Shown in pieces: positions 46,077-54,825 of a stretch of DNA of 64,000 bases. Position 1 is the first letter of the stretch. Every line of letters starts with the position of its first letter. Below the pieces are notes generated by a model. The model made no database searches. It had not been told where the DNA came from and worked only from the letters and a program-made list of their open reading frames with translations. A program made the translations under genes and the position numbers. Source of the stretch: Cupriavidus necator (GTDB taxonomy: Bacteria > Pseudomonadota > Gammaproteobacteria > Burkholderiales > Burkholderiaceae); assembly GCA_022041995.1 (NCBI GenBank), contig CP074390.1:2728001-2792000 (forward strand), given 5' to 3'.

Positions 46077-47027
46077 ATGTCCTTCCTGCGCGCCCTCACC
46101 CTTCGCCAGTTGCAGATCTTCGTCACCGTGGCCAGGCACGCCAGCTTCGTGCGCGCGGCCGAGGAACTGCACCTGACCCAGCCGGCGGTCTCAATGCAGG
46201 TCAAGCAGCTTGAATCCGTGGTTGGCATGGCGCTGTTCGAGCGGGTCAAGGGGCAGCTCACGCTGACTGAGCCCGGCGACCGCCTGCTGCACCATGCGTC
46301 CCGGATCCTCGGCGAGGTCAAGGACGCCGAGGAAGGCTTGCAGGCAGTCAAGGACGTCGAGCAGGGTTCGATCACGATCGGGCTGATCAGCACGTCGAAG
46401 TACTTCGCGCCCAAGCTGCTCGCCGGCTTTACCGCGCTGCACCCGGGCGTGGACTTGCGCATCGCCGAGGGCAACCGCGAGACGCTGCTGCGGCTGCTGC
46501 AGGACAACGCCATCGACCTCGCACTGATGGGCCGCCCGCCGCGCGAACTGGACGCGGTGTCGGAACCCATTGCCGCGCATCCGCACGTGCTGGTGGCCTC
46601 GCCGCGGCACCCCCTGCATGACGCAAAGGGGTTCGACCTGCAAGAACTGCGTCACGAGACCTTCCTGCTGCGCGAACCGGGTTCCGGCACCCGCACCGTG
46701 GCGGAGTACATGTTCCGGGACCACCTGTTCACGCCGGCCAAGGTGATCACCCTGGGCAGCAACGAGACCATCAAGCAGGCCGTGATGGCCGGCATGGGCA
46801 TCAGCCTGTTGTCGCTGCACACGCTGTCGCTGGAACTGCGCACCGGCGAGATCGCGCTGCTGGACGTGACCGGCACGCCGATCGAGCGCATCTGGCACGT
46901 CGCGCATATGTCCAGCAAGCGTTTGTCACCAGCGAGCGAGAGCTGCCGCGCCTATCTGCTGGAGCACACAGCGGAGTTTTTGGGGAAGGAGTATGGCGGG
47001 CTGATGCCGGGGCGGCGGGTGGCCTGA
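46077..47027 (+). CDS. cbbR: LysR-type activator of the cbb operon
   Basis: A 316-residue LysR protein with its helix-turn-helix at about residues 8-66 (LTLRQLQIFVTVARHASFVR, LHLTQPAVSMQVKQLE) and sensor domain after residue 95 (GSITIGLISTSKYFAPKLLA). It is divergent from cbbL with 166 bases between, the standard position for CbbR, which activates carbon-fixation genes in response to metabolites such as phosphoenolpyruvate or NADPH, depending on species. The last 68 codons are repeated, 97% or so alike by eye, at 50133-50336. This copy is complete and is presumably the functional one. Confidence 0.95.
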   Translation: MSFLRALTLRQLQIFVTVARHASFVRAAEELHLTQPAVSMQVKQLESVVGMALFERVKGQLTLTEPGDRLLHHASRILGEVKDAEEGLQAVKDVEQGSITIGLISTSKYFAPKLLAGFTALHPGVDLRIAEGNRETLLRLLQDNAIDLALMGRPPRELDAVSEPIAAHPHVLVASPRHPLHDAKGFDLQELRHETFLLREPGSGTRTVAEYMFRDHLFTPAKVITLGSNETIKQAVMAGMGISLLSLHTLSLELRTGEIALLDVTGTPIERIWHVAHMSSKRLSPASESCRAYLLEHTAEFLGKEYGGLMPGRRVA

Positions 47028-47414
47028 GGTTCTCCAGTCCCGCTCGGAGCCAGCTGGGGCAGCGGCAGCTGGTGAAGGCCTTCTGATGACAAAGGCTAGA
47101 GAATTGCGAATCCTCTGATCGCCATGAACGATCGCGATGGCACTAGAGGCATCATCGAAACAACGGTGATTGGCGTAGCAACCTGAAACTCGCTAAAGAT
47201 GGCCGCATCATGCGGCCAAGTTCGCGCGTTTAGGAGCTCGCAATGCAAAAACGAACCACGTCGAAACATGAAACCGTGCCGGCCGCCAATCCAGTAGACT
47301 GCCTCGAATCGCTCGAGCACATCAGCGCCAGCCTTAGTTGCATCCTGTCCCTGCTGGAAGTGGAAAGCGAGCGTTCCGAGGCGTGCCACGGCATTCATTG
47401 CCTGGTGGTCATGA
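46824..47414. repeat. Direct repeat, copy 1 (cbbR 3' end plus small gene)
   Basis: 591 bases beginning CTGTCGCTGGAACTGCG inside cbbR and ending GGTGGTCATGA inside the small gene at 47243. The copy at 50133-50725 differs by scattered substitutions and a few single-base indels. Copy 1 is embedded in intact genes on both sides, so it is the ancestral context. Confidence 0.9.
47200..47218. promoter_or_regulatory. 19-bp palindrome upstream of a small gene
   Basis: TGGCCGCAT-C-ATGCGGCCA, perfect 9-bp arms around one central base, ending 24 bases before the ATG of the small gene at 47243. It is conserved exactly in the second repeat copy (50510-50528) although the gene there is broken. It could be an operator or a leader hairpin. 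Confidence 0.5.
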
Positions 47415-47464
47415 TCAAGCTGCGGCTTGATCAGACTGCTGCGGAGCATTTCCCTTCGGACTGA
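47243..47464 (+). CDS. Small conserved-looking protein of 73 residues
   Basis: The ATG at 47243 has AGGAG 7 bases upstream. The product is soluble and predicted helical, with the core ESLEHISASLSCILSLLEVE followed by RSEACHGIHCLVVMIKLRLD. This resembles, to my memory, the small Ralstonia/Cupriavidus family DUF1484, but I cannot confirm it. It lies 215 bases downstream of cbbR on the same strand. The gene is duplicated in the repeat at 50.1-50.7 kb, where it is frameshifted and cut short. The function is unknown. Confidence 0.6.
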   Translation: MQKRTTSKHETVPAANPVDCLESLEHISASLSCILSLLEVESERSEACHGIHCLVVMIKLRLDQTAAEHFPSD

Positions 47465-47532
47465 GGCGAATGTCCGGCGCGGCCGCTACGAGGGCAGTCT
47501 TGATGGCGGTTGGTCAAACTGGAGAATGAAGG

Positions 47533-47558
47533 ATAACCGCAGCTTCGGCTGCGGTTAT
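47533..47558 (+). terminator. UUCG-capped hairpin after the small gene
   Basis: ATAACCGCAGC (47533-47543), loop TTCG, then the exact complement GCTGCGGTTAT (47548-47558): an 11-bp stem with the very stable UUCG tetraloop, 68 bases after the small gene stop. Only a weak T-rich stretch follows (TCACTTTGG). A transcription terminator is the most natural reading. Confidence 0.65.
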
Positions 47559-47919
47559 TCACTTTGGACGCCTGATACAACGTTGGGCTGGCTGGGCCGT
47601 CGCTTGTCGGCCACCTGCGGTCATAGACCCATGCTTTCGCACGGACATTCGAACGCCGGCTGCGGGCTTTCTCGCTTTCGCGGTGTGTAGCCGTCTCGTG
47701 ACGCCATCACGCCCGGCCTCGCCCGCGAGCGGGATGGCCGACAACTAGCTTTCTCAGTGGCCGGTGCTATCTTGTAGTATCGGCGCCCCGGCCAGCCACG
47801 GCGCCGGTTTGCCCACCCGCCGTGATCGACGGGCCGCTGAGCGCCGACGTCAGGCGGCACGAGCGCCTGAGGCAAAAGCCTGGCCACGGCGCAGCAACGA
47901 TGAAAGAGGAAGGTGAATT
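47559..47919. other. Intergenic stretch, no gene recognised
   Basis: About 360 bases between the hairpin and the next small gene. Open frames here have no ribosome binding site or domain. The GC-rich inverted patches (for example near 47790-47815, GGCGCCCCGGCC...GGCGCCGG) could fold, but I see no family signature. Confidence 0.35.
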
Positions 47920-48225
47920 ATGAAGATGCTACTCACAGTCGAAATCCCTCATGAGCCCTTCAACTCCCTCGTCAGAGGCGGGAAGGCGGGCGAGATAATT
48001 GGGCGTATCCTAGAAGCGATCAAACCGGAAGCGGTGTACTTTACTGAGCAAGACGGAATGCGCTGCGGGGTCTTCCTGATCAACGTCGAAAATCCATCCG
48101 ACGTTCCTGCTTTTGCGGAGCCCTTCTTTCTCAACTTCCAGGCCAACTGCAAGTTCCGCATCGTGATGAGCCAGGAGGATCTGCAAAAGGCTGGTCTGGA
48201 GGAACTAGGGAAGAAGTGGGCGTGA
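47920..48225 (+). CDS. Small conserved protein of about 101 residues, unknown function
   Basis: The ATG at 47920 follows AGGAAGG. The sequence MKMLLTVEIPHEPFNSLVRG, GRILEAIKPEAVYFTEQDG and FLINVENPSDVPAFAEPFFL gives a clear ferredoxin-like beta-alpha-beta pattern of the kind found in small dimeric alpha/beta-barrel (DUF3303-like) proteins. No catalytic motif is evident. It is a stand-alone gene inside the segment bounded by the 590-bp repeats, upstream of dctA on the same strand with a 260-base gap. Codon use is typical of the genome. Confidence 0.65.
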   Translation: MKMLLTVEIPHEPFNSLVRGGKAGEIIGRILEAIKPEAVYFTEQDGMRCGVFLINVENPSDVPAFAEPFFLNFQANCKFRIVMSQEDLQKAGLEELGKKWA

Positions 48226-48485
48226 TGAGCGGTCGGCGAGATCGGTAACGAATAGCCCCCAGACCGCCCCATACTCATTTCCGTTAATGGTATCTAACAT
48301 TTCCGTCAACACGGAGGCCATGCAAGCGGCACGCCGCTCGCATGGCGCCGGTTACGTCCAGTGTTGATGTTGTAGAAAATACTTGAAGTCGCATCGACGG
48401 GTTGAATCCGCAGTCGGCAAGCGACAATCGGCTACCGGACCCGGCCGGGCGTCCGGATGCCGACCGTGAACCAGCAATGGAGACG

Positions 48486-49841
48486 ATGATGGAAAAAGAC
48501 GATCACCCGAAGCCGTTCTACAGATCCCTCTACCTCCAGGTCATCACCGCCATTGTCATCGGCGTCATCCTCGGCCATTTCTGGCCGCATGCCGGCGAGG
48601 CGATGAAGCCGTTGGGTGATGGCTTCATCAAGCTGATCAAGATGATCATTGCGCCGATCATCTTCTGCACGGTCGTGGTGGGCATCGCCGGCATGGAGGA
48701 CATGAAGAAGGTTGGCAAGACCGGCGGGCTGGCGCTGCTGTACTTTGAGGTCGTGAGCAGCATTGCGCTGTTGGTCGGCCTGTTGATCATCAACATCGTC
48801 AAGCCCGGCGCCGGCATGAACGTCGACGTATCCACCCTCGACACGAAGGGCATCGCCGCCTATACCGAGCCCGGCAAGATGCAAGGCACGGTCGATTTCC
48901 TGCTGCACGTGATCCCGAACACGGTGGTGGATGCCTTTGCCAAGGGTGAGATCCTCCAGGTGCTGCTGTTCGCGGTGATGTTCGGTTTCGCGCTGCACAG
49001 GTTCGGCGGCCGCGGCACGTTGGTGTTCGACTTTATCGAGAAGTTTTCGCACGTGCTGTTCACCATCGTCGGCTACATCATGAAGGTCGCGCCGATTGGC
49101 GCCTTCGGCGCCATGGCCTTCACCATCGGCAAGTACGGCGTGAGCTCGCTGCTGCAGCTTGGCCAGCTGATGGCGACCTTCTACGCCACCTGCCTGCTTT
49201 TCATCTTCGTTGTGCTGGGCACCATCGCGCGGCTGCATGGCTTCTCGATCTGGAAGTTCATCAAGTACATCAAGGAGGAACTGCTGATCGTGCTGGGCAC
49301 GTCGTCGTCGGAATCCGTGTTGCCGCGGATGATGGCCAAGCTGGAGAACCTGGGCGCCCGCAAGTCCGTCGTCGGACTGGTGATCCCGACTGGCTACTCC
49401 TTCAATCTGGATGGCACCTCCATCTATCTGACCATGGCGGCGGTGTTCATCGCCCAGGCGACCAACACCGACATGACCCTGATGCAGCAACTCACCCTGC
49501 TCGCCGTGCTGCTACTGACCTCCAAGGGCGCCGCCGGTGTCACCGGGAGTGGCTTCATCGTGCTGGCGGCCACGCTTTCGGCGGTGGGGCATGTTCCTGT
49601 GGCGGGGCTGGCCCTGATCCTCGGCATTGACCGCTTCATGTCGGAGGCCCGCGCCCTGACCAACCTGATCGGCAACGGCGTGGCCACAGTGGTGGTGGCA
49701 AAATGGACCGGCGACCTCGATGTCGAGCGGATGCACCGCAGGCTTGATAAAGAGTCGGACATTGATGCCGACGAGCCGGAAGTGGTGCTCGACCAGGTCG
49801 CGACCCATATGCCGGCCGCCGACACCACGGTAGTCCAGTGA
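48486..49841 (+). CDS. dctA: C4-dicarboxylate:cation symporter
   Basis: About 451 residues, eight membrane segments and two re-entrant loops of the DAACS family. Diagnostic motifs are IVIGVILGHFWPHAGEAMKP, LIKMIIAPIIFCTVVVGIAG, the serine-rich re-entrant loop LGTSSSESVLPRMMAKLENL, GYSFNLDGTSIYLTMAAVFI and LTSKGAAGVTGSGFIVLAAT. It imports succinate, fumarate, malate or aspartate. Adjacent ATGs at 48486 and 48489 are both possible, with GGAG upstream. A decarboxylase remnant follows, suggesting that an aspartate uptake and decarboxylation unit once existed here. Confidence 0.92.
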   Translation: MMEKDDHPKPFYRSLYLQVITAIVIGVILGHFWPHAGEAMKPLGDGFIKLIKMIIAPIIFCTVVVGIAGMEDMKKVGKTGGLALLYFEVVSSIALLVGLLIINIVKPGAGMNVDVSTLDTKGIAAYTEPGKMQGTVDFLLHVIPNTVVDAFAKGEILQVLLFAVMFGFALHRFGGRGTLVFDFIEKFSHVLFTIVGYIMKVAPIGAFGAMAFTIGKYGVSSLLQLGQLMATFYATCLLFIFVVLGTIARLHGFSIWKFIKYIKEELLIVLGTSSSESVLPRMMAKLENLGARKSVVGLVIPTGYSFNLDGTSIYLTMAAVFIAQATNTDMTLMQQLTLLAVLLLTSKGAAGVTGSGFIVLAATLSAVGHVPVAGLALILGIDRFMSEARALTNLIGNGVATVVVAKWTGDLDVERMHRRLDKESDIDADEPEVVLDQVATHMPAADTTVVQ

Positions 49842-49927
49842 GCGGCAGCGCGCAAGCACACATCACCGGCAACTATGGCTCCCGGGCACTACGGAAGGCT
49901 TCGACCGCGGCAATCACCAGCGCAGGC

Positions 49928-50131
49928 ACGATTTCGAAATGGCTGCTTGAGTCGATTCAGCCTCACGAGCTGCTGTTCCGCCTGGCCGAGGAGGCGGGCG
50001 TGGTACTGCTGCCTGGCAAGGGATTCGGTACGCGCCACCCGTCGGGTCGGGTCTCGCTGGCCAACCTCAATGAAGAAGACTATGTGAAGATTGGTCGCTG
50101 CGTGCGCAAGCTGCGCGACGAGTATCTCGAA
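49928..50131 (+). pseudogene. C-terminal remnant of an aspartate 4-decarboxylase-like aminotransferase
   Basis: The frame reads QPHELLFRLAEEAGVVLLPG, then KGFGTRHPSGRVSLANLNEE and DYVKIGRCVRKLRDEYLE. This closely resembles the last 60 residues of bifunctional aspartate aminotransferase/aspartate 4-decarboxylase (AsdA). The upstream 450 or more residues are absent, with dctA ending only 87 bases before. At 50132 it runs directly into the second copy of the cbbR 3' end. There is no start signal, so it is a dead fragment. Confidence 0.72.
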
Positions 50132-50132
50132 C

Positions 50133-50336
50133 CTGTCGCTGGAGCTGCGCACCGGCGAGATCGCGCTGCTGGACGTGACCGGCACGCCGATCGAGCGCAT
50201 CTGGCATGCCGCGCATATGTCCAGCAAGCGTTTGTCACCAGCGAGCGAGAGCTGCCGCGCCTATCTGCTGGAGCACACAGCGGAGTTTTTGGGGAAGGCG
50301 TATGGCGGGCTGATGCCGGGGCGGCGGGTGGCCTGA
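50133..50336 (+). pseudogene. cbbR: Duplicated 3' end of cbbR
   Basis: Codons LSLELRTGEIALLDVTGTPI through KAYGGLMPGRRVA repeat the last 68 residues of the intact cbbR with two or so residue changes (for example AAHMSS for VAHMSS). There is no helix-turn-helix or start, so it is not functional. It is the left part of repeat copy 2. Confidence 0.88.
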
Positions 50337-50725
50337 GGTTCTCCAGTCCCGCTCGGAGCCAACTGGGGCAGCGGCAGCTGGTGAAGGCCTTCTGATGACA
50401 AAGGCTAGAGAATTGCGAATCCTCTGATCGCCATGAACGATCGCGATGGCACTAGAGGCATCATCGAAACAACGGTGATTGGGCGTAGCAACCTGAAACT
50501 CGCTAACGATGGCCGCATCATGCGGCCAAGTTCGCGCGTATAGGAGCTCGCAATGCAAAAACGAACCACCTCGAAACATGAAACCGTGCCGGCCGCGAAA
50601 TCCAGCAGACTGCCGCGAATCGCTCGAGCATATCAGCGCCAGCCTTAGTTGCATCCTGTCCCTGCTGGAAGTGGAAAGCGAACGTTCCGAGGCGTGCCAC
50701 GGCATTCATTGCCTGGTGGTCATGA
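50133..50725. repeat. Direct repeat, copy 2
   Basis: 593 bases matching 46824-47414. The left edge coincides with the end of the decarboxylase remnant; the right edge lies inside the small gene and is followed by unrelated sequence (TGGGTGAAATGCTGG). Both edges being mid-gene shows that this is the inserted or recombined copy. Confidence 0.9.
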
Positions 50726-50733
50726 ATGGGTGA
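50553..50733 (+). pseudogene. Broken second copy of the small gene of repeat copy 1
   Basis: Starts MQKRTTSKHETVPAA as in the gene at 47243, but a one-base insertion near 50599 shifts the frame to a stop at 50646-50648. The original frame reappears afterwards (SLEHISASLSCILSLLEVES) until the repeat ends and the gene is cut at 50725. The product would be about 31 residues and unrelated beyond residue 15. Confidence 0.8.
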
Positions 50734-50786
50734 AATGCTGGACGGCACGAGACACGCGTGCCGTTCCAGGTGGGAGCGTCAGGCAA

Positions 50787-51778
50787 TCACTCCGGCTGAA
50801 CGCCAGCGTCCTTGATGATCTTCGTCCACCGACTCACTTCGTCGCCGAAGAATTTCTTGTGGCCCGCCGGTGAGAGACGGTCGTCCGCCACAACGGTAAT
50901 GCCCAATGCCTCTTCACGCTTGATCAATGCCGGATCCTTCAACGCTGCGCGCAAGGCCTTGTTGAGCTTATCCAGTATCCCTGGGGCGTACCACGCGGCG
51001 CATACAATCCATGCCAGACGGTGAAATTGAAGCCGGGTAAGCCCGCCTCATTCAGCGTCGGAATACCCGCCAAAGCCGGCACCGTCGAGCGTTGTGCGCT
51101 GGTCACTCCATAGGCCTTGACTTTCCTGGCTTCGATCTGCGGTGTACTGTTCGTAGCCTGCTCGCACATGAGATCGACTTGTCCACCCATGATGTCGGAC
51201 ATCGCGGGCGCCGTTCCTTTGTACGGAACGAAGGTCATGTTGCTCTTCAGCGTACTTTGCAGCAGCAAGCTGCAAAGGTGGGACGCCGATCCGACGCCTG
51301 CATTAGCCAGGTTTAGCTTTCCGCCATTCGCGGCAATGAGCTTGCGAAGGTCGGCAAGATTATTCGGCGGTAGCCCAGTCTTGCCTATCAGGGTCGACGG
51401 CGCCTCGTTGATCAACCCCAGGAACTCCAGGTCCGAGGTCTTGTAGCCGAGCTTCTTGTACAACGCGGGCGCTGTCGCCAGGCCGATATGGTGAACCAGC
51501 AGCGTGTATCCATCAGGGTTCGCGCGCGCAACACGCGCCGTGCCGATGGTGCCGCCGGCTCCGGCGGTATTCTCCACGACGACCGTCGTGCCGAGCGTTT
51601 TACGCAGCGATTCGGCGACGTCGCGCGCAATCTTGTCGCTCGGCCCTCCCGCCACGAACGGGACAACCAAAGTGACAGGCTTCTCCGGATATTCGGCGCG
51701 GGCGTAGCCAGATGTGACGAAGAGACCGCTGACAATGCATAGGGTTGCGGCTCGCATCGCCGCTTGCTTGATCCACAT
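50787..51778 (-). pseudogene. Bug-type (TctC) periplasmic solute receptor, one-base frameshift
   Basis: Starts MWIKQAAMRAATLCIVSGLF (signal peptide to about residue 28) behind GGAGAC. Family motifs are YPEKPVTLVVPFVAGGPSDK, AGAGGTIGTARVARANPDGY and NMTFVPYKGTAPAMSDIMGG. At the G run 50983-50986 the frame changes and the last 66 residues continue as ILDKLNKALRAALKDPALIK through DEVSRWTKIIKDAGVQPE to the stop at 50787. With one base added it is 330 residues, standard for Bug proteins. Members bind carboxylates such as tartrate, citrate or aromatic acids. Next to a D-tartrate dehydratase remnant, tartrate is a plausible ligand. The break may be a base-calling error. Confidence 0.82.
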
Positions 51779-51813
51779 GGTTGTCTCCGTTTGTGTTTTT
51801 GAGTTGTTGCCGC

Positions 51814-52737
51814 TTAAGCCGACAATTGCTGCATCACGCTGTAAAGGTCCGACTTGCCTTCGAAGCCAATGCCCGGCAGGTCAGGCATCGTGAGGTAGCC
51901 CTTCTCGACCTTGACGCCATCGGGGAATCCGCCGAACGGCTGGAACAGGTCGGGGTAGCTCTCATTGCCACCCAGGCCCAGGCCTGCGGCGATGTTCAGC
52001 GACATCTGATGGCCGCCGTGCGGGATGCAGCGGCTGGCGGACCAACCGTGCTGCCTGAGCATGTCGAGCGTGCGCAGGTATTCGACCAATCCATAGCTCA
52101 GCGCGCAGTCGAACTGCAGATAGTCGCGGTCGGGACGCATGCCGCCGTAGCGGATCAGGTTGCGGGCGTCTTGCATCGAGAACAGGTCCTCGCCCGTCGC
52201 CATCGGCTTGTCGTAGTAATTGCGCAGCGTAGCCTGCAGCTCGAAGTCCAGCGGATCGCCCGGCTCCTCGTACCAGAACAGATCGTATTGCGACAGCGCT
52301 TTCGCATACTGGATGGCGGTGTCGAGATCGAAGCGGCCGTTGGCGTCAACGGCGAGCTTCTGACCATCTTGCAGAACGCTCAGGATCGAGTCGATGCGGC
52401 GCAGATCCTCGTCCAGCGACGCGCCGCCGATCTTCTTCTTGACCACCGTGTAGCCGCGGTCGATGTAGCTGCGCATCTCGTCCTTGAGCTTGCCGTGATC
52501 CTGGCCGGGATAGTAGTAACCACCGGCGGCGTAGACGAACACCTTACGGTCTGCCTGCCCATTGCCATAACGGTCGGCCAGCAGCTGGTACAGCGGCTTG
52601 CCCTCGATCTTGGCAACGGCGTCCCAGATTGCCATGTCGATGGTGCCGATCGCGACCGAACGCTCGCCATGGCCGCCCGGCTTCTCGTTCTTGAACATGG
52701 TGTCCCAGATCTTGTGGGGATCCAGGTTGATCCATGC
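51814..52737 (-). pseudogene. tarD: D-tartrate dehydratase-like enolase-superfamily enzyme, N-terminus deleted
   Basis: Homology begins at NLDPHKIWDTMFKNEKPGGH and runs to a normal C-terminus (DLPGIGFEGKSDLYSVMQQL). Key barrel residues remain: YTVVKKKIGG, LAVDANGRFDLDTAI and FWYEEPGDPLDFEL, and IPHGGHQMSLNIAAGLGLGG. The first 70 or so residues, the capping-domain half that closes the active site, are missing. Upstream sequence is the tail of a reductase gene instead. No ribosome binding site precedes the remnant. It would dehydrate D-tartrate to oxaloacetate if complete. Confidence 0.75.
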
Positions 52738-52751
52738 CCTTCCTCGCGTGC

Positions 52752-53696
52752 TTATATGTCCAATACCAGCTCCGCACACTTCGCTCTAGAAACGCAGATC
52801 AAGATCGACTTGTTTGCGATGCGCTCATCTTCGCTTAAGACGTAGTCACGATGATCGGCCACGCCGGCAGCCAGCGGGACTTCACAGCTTCGACACAGCC
52901 CCTCGCGGCACGACGACGGCAGGCATACGCCGTTCGCCTCAAGCACCTCAAGGATGCTGGCATCTTGCGGGACCGTGAATCGTCCCCCATGCTTGAGCAG
53001 ACGCACCTGAAAGGCGTCGCGTTCGGCAATCGCTTGCGCATCGGCGCTGAACCGTTCGACATGCACAGCAAGAGGATCGATGCCGAGCGTCTGCGCGTGA
53101 CCGCACACCGCGTCCATCAAGGGACCTGGCCCGCAAGTGTAGACATGCCAGCCCGATGGCATCTGCCGCAACGCCGCCTCGAGGTCGGCCCGGCCGTCCT
53201 GTTCGTCATCGGCATGCAACACGATCCGATCCGCAAACGGCGCGAGCTGCTCAAGGTACCCGGCATGGCGCCGCGAGCGCACGCAATACAGCAGACTCCA
53301 CGCGTAACCGAGGTCGATACACCGCCGGATCATGCTCAGGATCGGCGTAATGCCAATGCCTCCGGCTACAAACAGATGGCCTGCAGCCGCCTCCTCCAAC
53401 CCGAACAGCGACCGTGGCGCGCCCACTTGTAGGCAATCACCGAGCCGCAACTGCTCATGGGCAAAACGAGAGCCGCCGCGAGAAGCCGAAGCCAGGCCGA
53501 TGCCGAGCCAATAGCGCGTCCTGTCGGTCGCCGAACTGGCAATCGAATACTGCCTCGTCAGGCCATTTGGAAAGCCGACGTCGACGTGTGCGCCCGGTTC
53601 AAATGGCGGCAAGGCCTCACGCGAACGATGCTGAAGCTCGACACCGAGCACGCCTTCAGCCTCCAGACGAAGGCCAGTTACGAGCAGTTCCATCAT
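52752..53696 (-). CDS. Rieske oxygenase reductase, VanB type
   Basis: A 314-residue phthalate-dioxygenase-reductase-type protein with an FMN/FAD domain (FEPGAHVDVGFPNGLTRQYS), an NAD-binding domain (GHLFVAGGIGITPILSMIRR, YTCGPGPLMDAVCGHA) and a C-terminal [2Fe-2S] domain (VCLPSSCREGLCRSCEVPLA). It feeds electrons to the adjacent oxygenase. Its ATG at 53696 overlaps the oxygenase stop (ATGA), so translation is coupled. The C-terminus is complete. The physiological substrate of the pair is unknown; vanillate or another methoxy/aromatic acid is possible. Confidence 0.88.
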   Translation of the reverse strand: MMELLVTGLRLEAEGVLGVELQHRSREALPPFEPGAHVDVGFPNGLTRQYSIASSATDRTRYWLGIGLASASRGGSRFAHEQLRLGDCLQVGAPRSLFGLEEAAAGHLFVAGGIGITPILSMIRRCIDLGYAWSLLYCVRSRRHAGYLEQLAPFADRIVLHADDEQDGRADLEAALRQMPSGWHVYTCGPGPLMDAVCGHAQTLGIDPLAVHVERFSADAQAIAERDAFQVRLLKHGGRFTVPQDASILEVLEANGVCLPSSCREGLCRSCEVPLAAGVADHRDYVLSEDERIANKSILICVSRAKCAELVLDI

Positions 53697-54745
53697 GCCC
53701 CCCCGGTCTGACCGTCCCGGGTCTGCGCAGACTCGTCGGCGAGCCTGCGTTCGACGACCCACCGGAATTGCGACAACGCTGCGTCGATAGAAAATGGCAT
53801 CATCTTGAAGCCCGGTGCCAGCGCCAGCGAACGTTGCTGCGCTGTGATGATGTCGCGATCCTCATCGAACGCCGTGACCACGCTTTGGTGAATCGAGCGC
53901 GTGACCTCCGGATTGTCGATCGCAAAATTGTGGGGATGCGCGAAGAAGTAGTGCGTGGAGGTTTCTGTCTCCGGCGTCAGCGCCTGGCAACCGCGAAACT
54001 CGGCGGCGTCGACACGCGTGCCGTCAGGCGCACCGGTGCCCGCGGGCGCCATGCCAGAATCCATCAGCAGGATGGCCGGAATCGTGAAGTTGTAGATATT
54101 CCAGCGATCGACCCTGCCGGGCCAGTTCTTGACCTGCTTCGCGAATGGCGGCGCTTCCGTATTGATGGTCCAGCGAGTAATGCGCACGCCATCCTCCAGT
54201 CGCTCGACTTTGGGCTGCGCGACGGCATAGTCCTCACTGCCACCGAGCGTGGTGGGATGCACAAACGGTAAGTGCGAGAAATCGAGCAGGTTGTCGGCGA
54301 TCAGCAAATAATTCACGTCGTAGTGAATGTACCCGTCGAGGCTGCGCCAAGCGGGATCGGCCAGCCAGTGCGTATCGGGAATCACATCGGGATCCGCCGC
54401 TTCGGGATCGCCCATCCAGATCCAGATCCAGCGGTTGCGCTCAACCACCGGAAACACGCGCACACGCGCCTGTGGCGGGATTCGCTGCTGCGCTGGCGCC
54501 TCGACGCACTGGCCCGATGTGTCGAACTTCAGGCCGTGGTACATGCAGCGCACACAGTCGCCTTCTCGCCGACCGATCGACAACGGCGCTCCGCGATGGC
54601 AGCAACGGTCCTCCAGCGCGTGAAGCGTACCGTCCTCGGACCGATACATCAGTACCGGAATGCCGATGATCGTACGACTGAACAGATCGCTTGCGCCGAC
54701 CTCATTGTCCCAGCCAGCCACATACCAGGTGTTCCTGACGAACAT
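53693..54745 (-). CDS. Rieske-type aromatic oxygenase, VanA-like
   Basis: A 350-residue oxygenase subunit. The Rieske [2Fe-2S] ligands are in EDRCCHRGAPLSIGRREGD and VRCMYHGLKFD (about residues 46-75), and the mononuclear iron site in ADNLLDFSHLPFVHPTTLG, giving the two-histidine/aspartate triad (aspartate later in the chain). The start MFVRNTWYVAGWDNEVGASD at 54745 follows AGGAGA. It is a VanA-type monooxygenase, usually acting as a demethylase on methoxybenzoates. It is intact and divergent from a LysR regulator. Confidence 0.88.
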   Translation of the reverse strand: MFVRNTWYVAGWDNEVGASDLFSRTIIGIPVLMYRSEDGTLHALEDRCCHRGAPLSIGRREGDCVRCMYHGLKFDTSGQCVEAPAQQRIPPQARVRVFPVVERNRWIWIWMGDPEAADPDVIPDTHWLADPAWRSLDGYIHYDVNYLLIADNLLDFSHLPFVHPTTLGGSEDYAVAQPKVERLEDGVRITRWTINTEAPPFAKQVKNWPGRVDRWNIYNFTIPAILLMDSGMAPAGTGAPDGTRVDAAEFRGCQALTPETETSTHYFFAHPHNFAIDNPEVTRSIHQSVVTAFDEDRDIITAQQRSLALAPGFKMMPFSIDAALSQFRWVVERRLADESAQTRDGQTGGA

Positions 54746-54825
54746 TGCGTGTCTCCTGTGAGTGAACGCCCTCTGCGAGGCGTGTTGACAGGAGGTTAGG
54801 TAAGACGTCAACATGCGTCAATATC

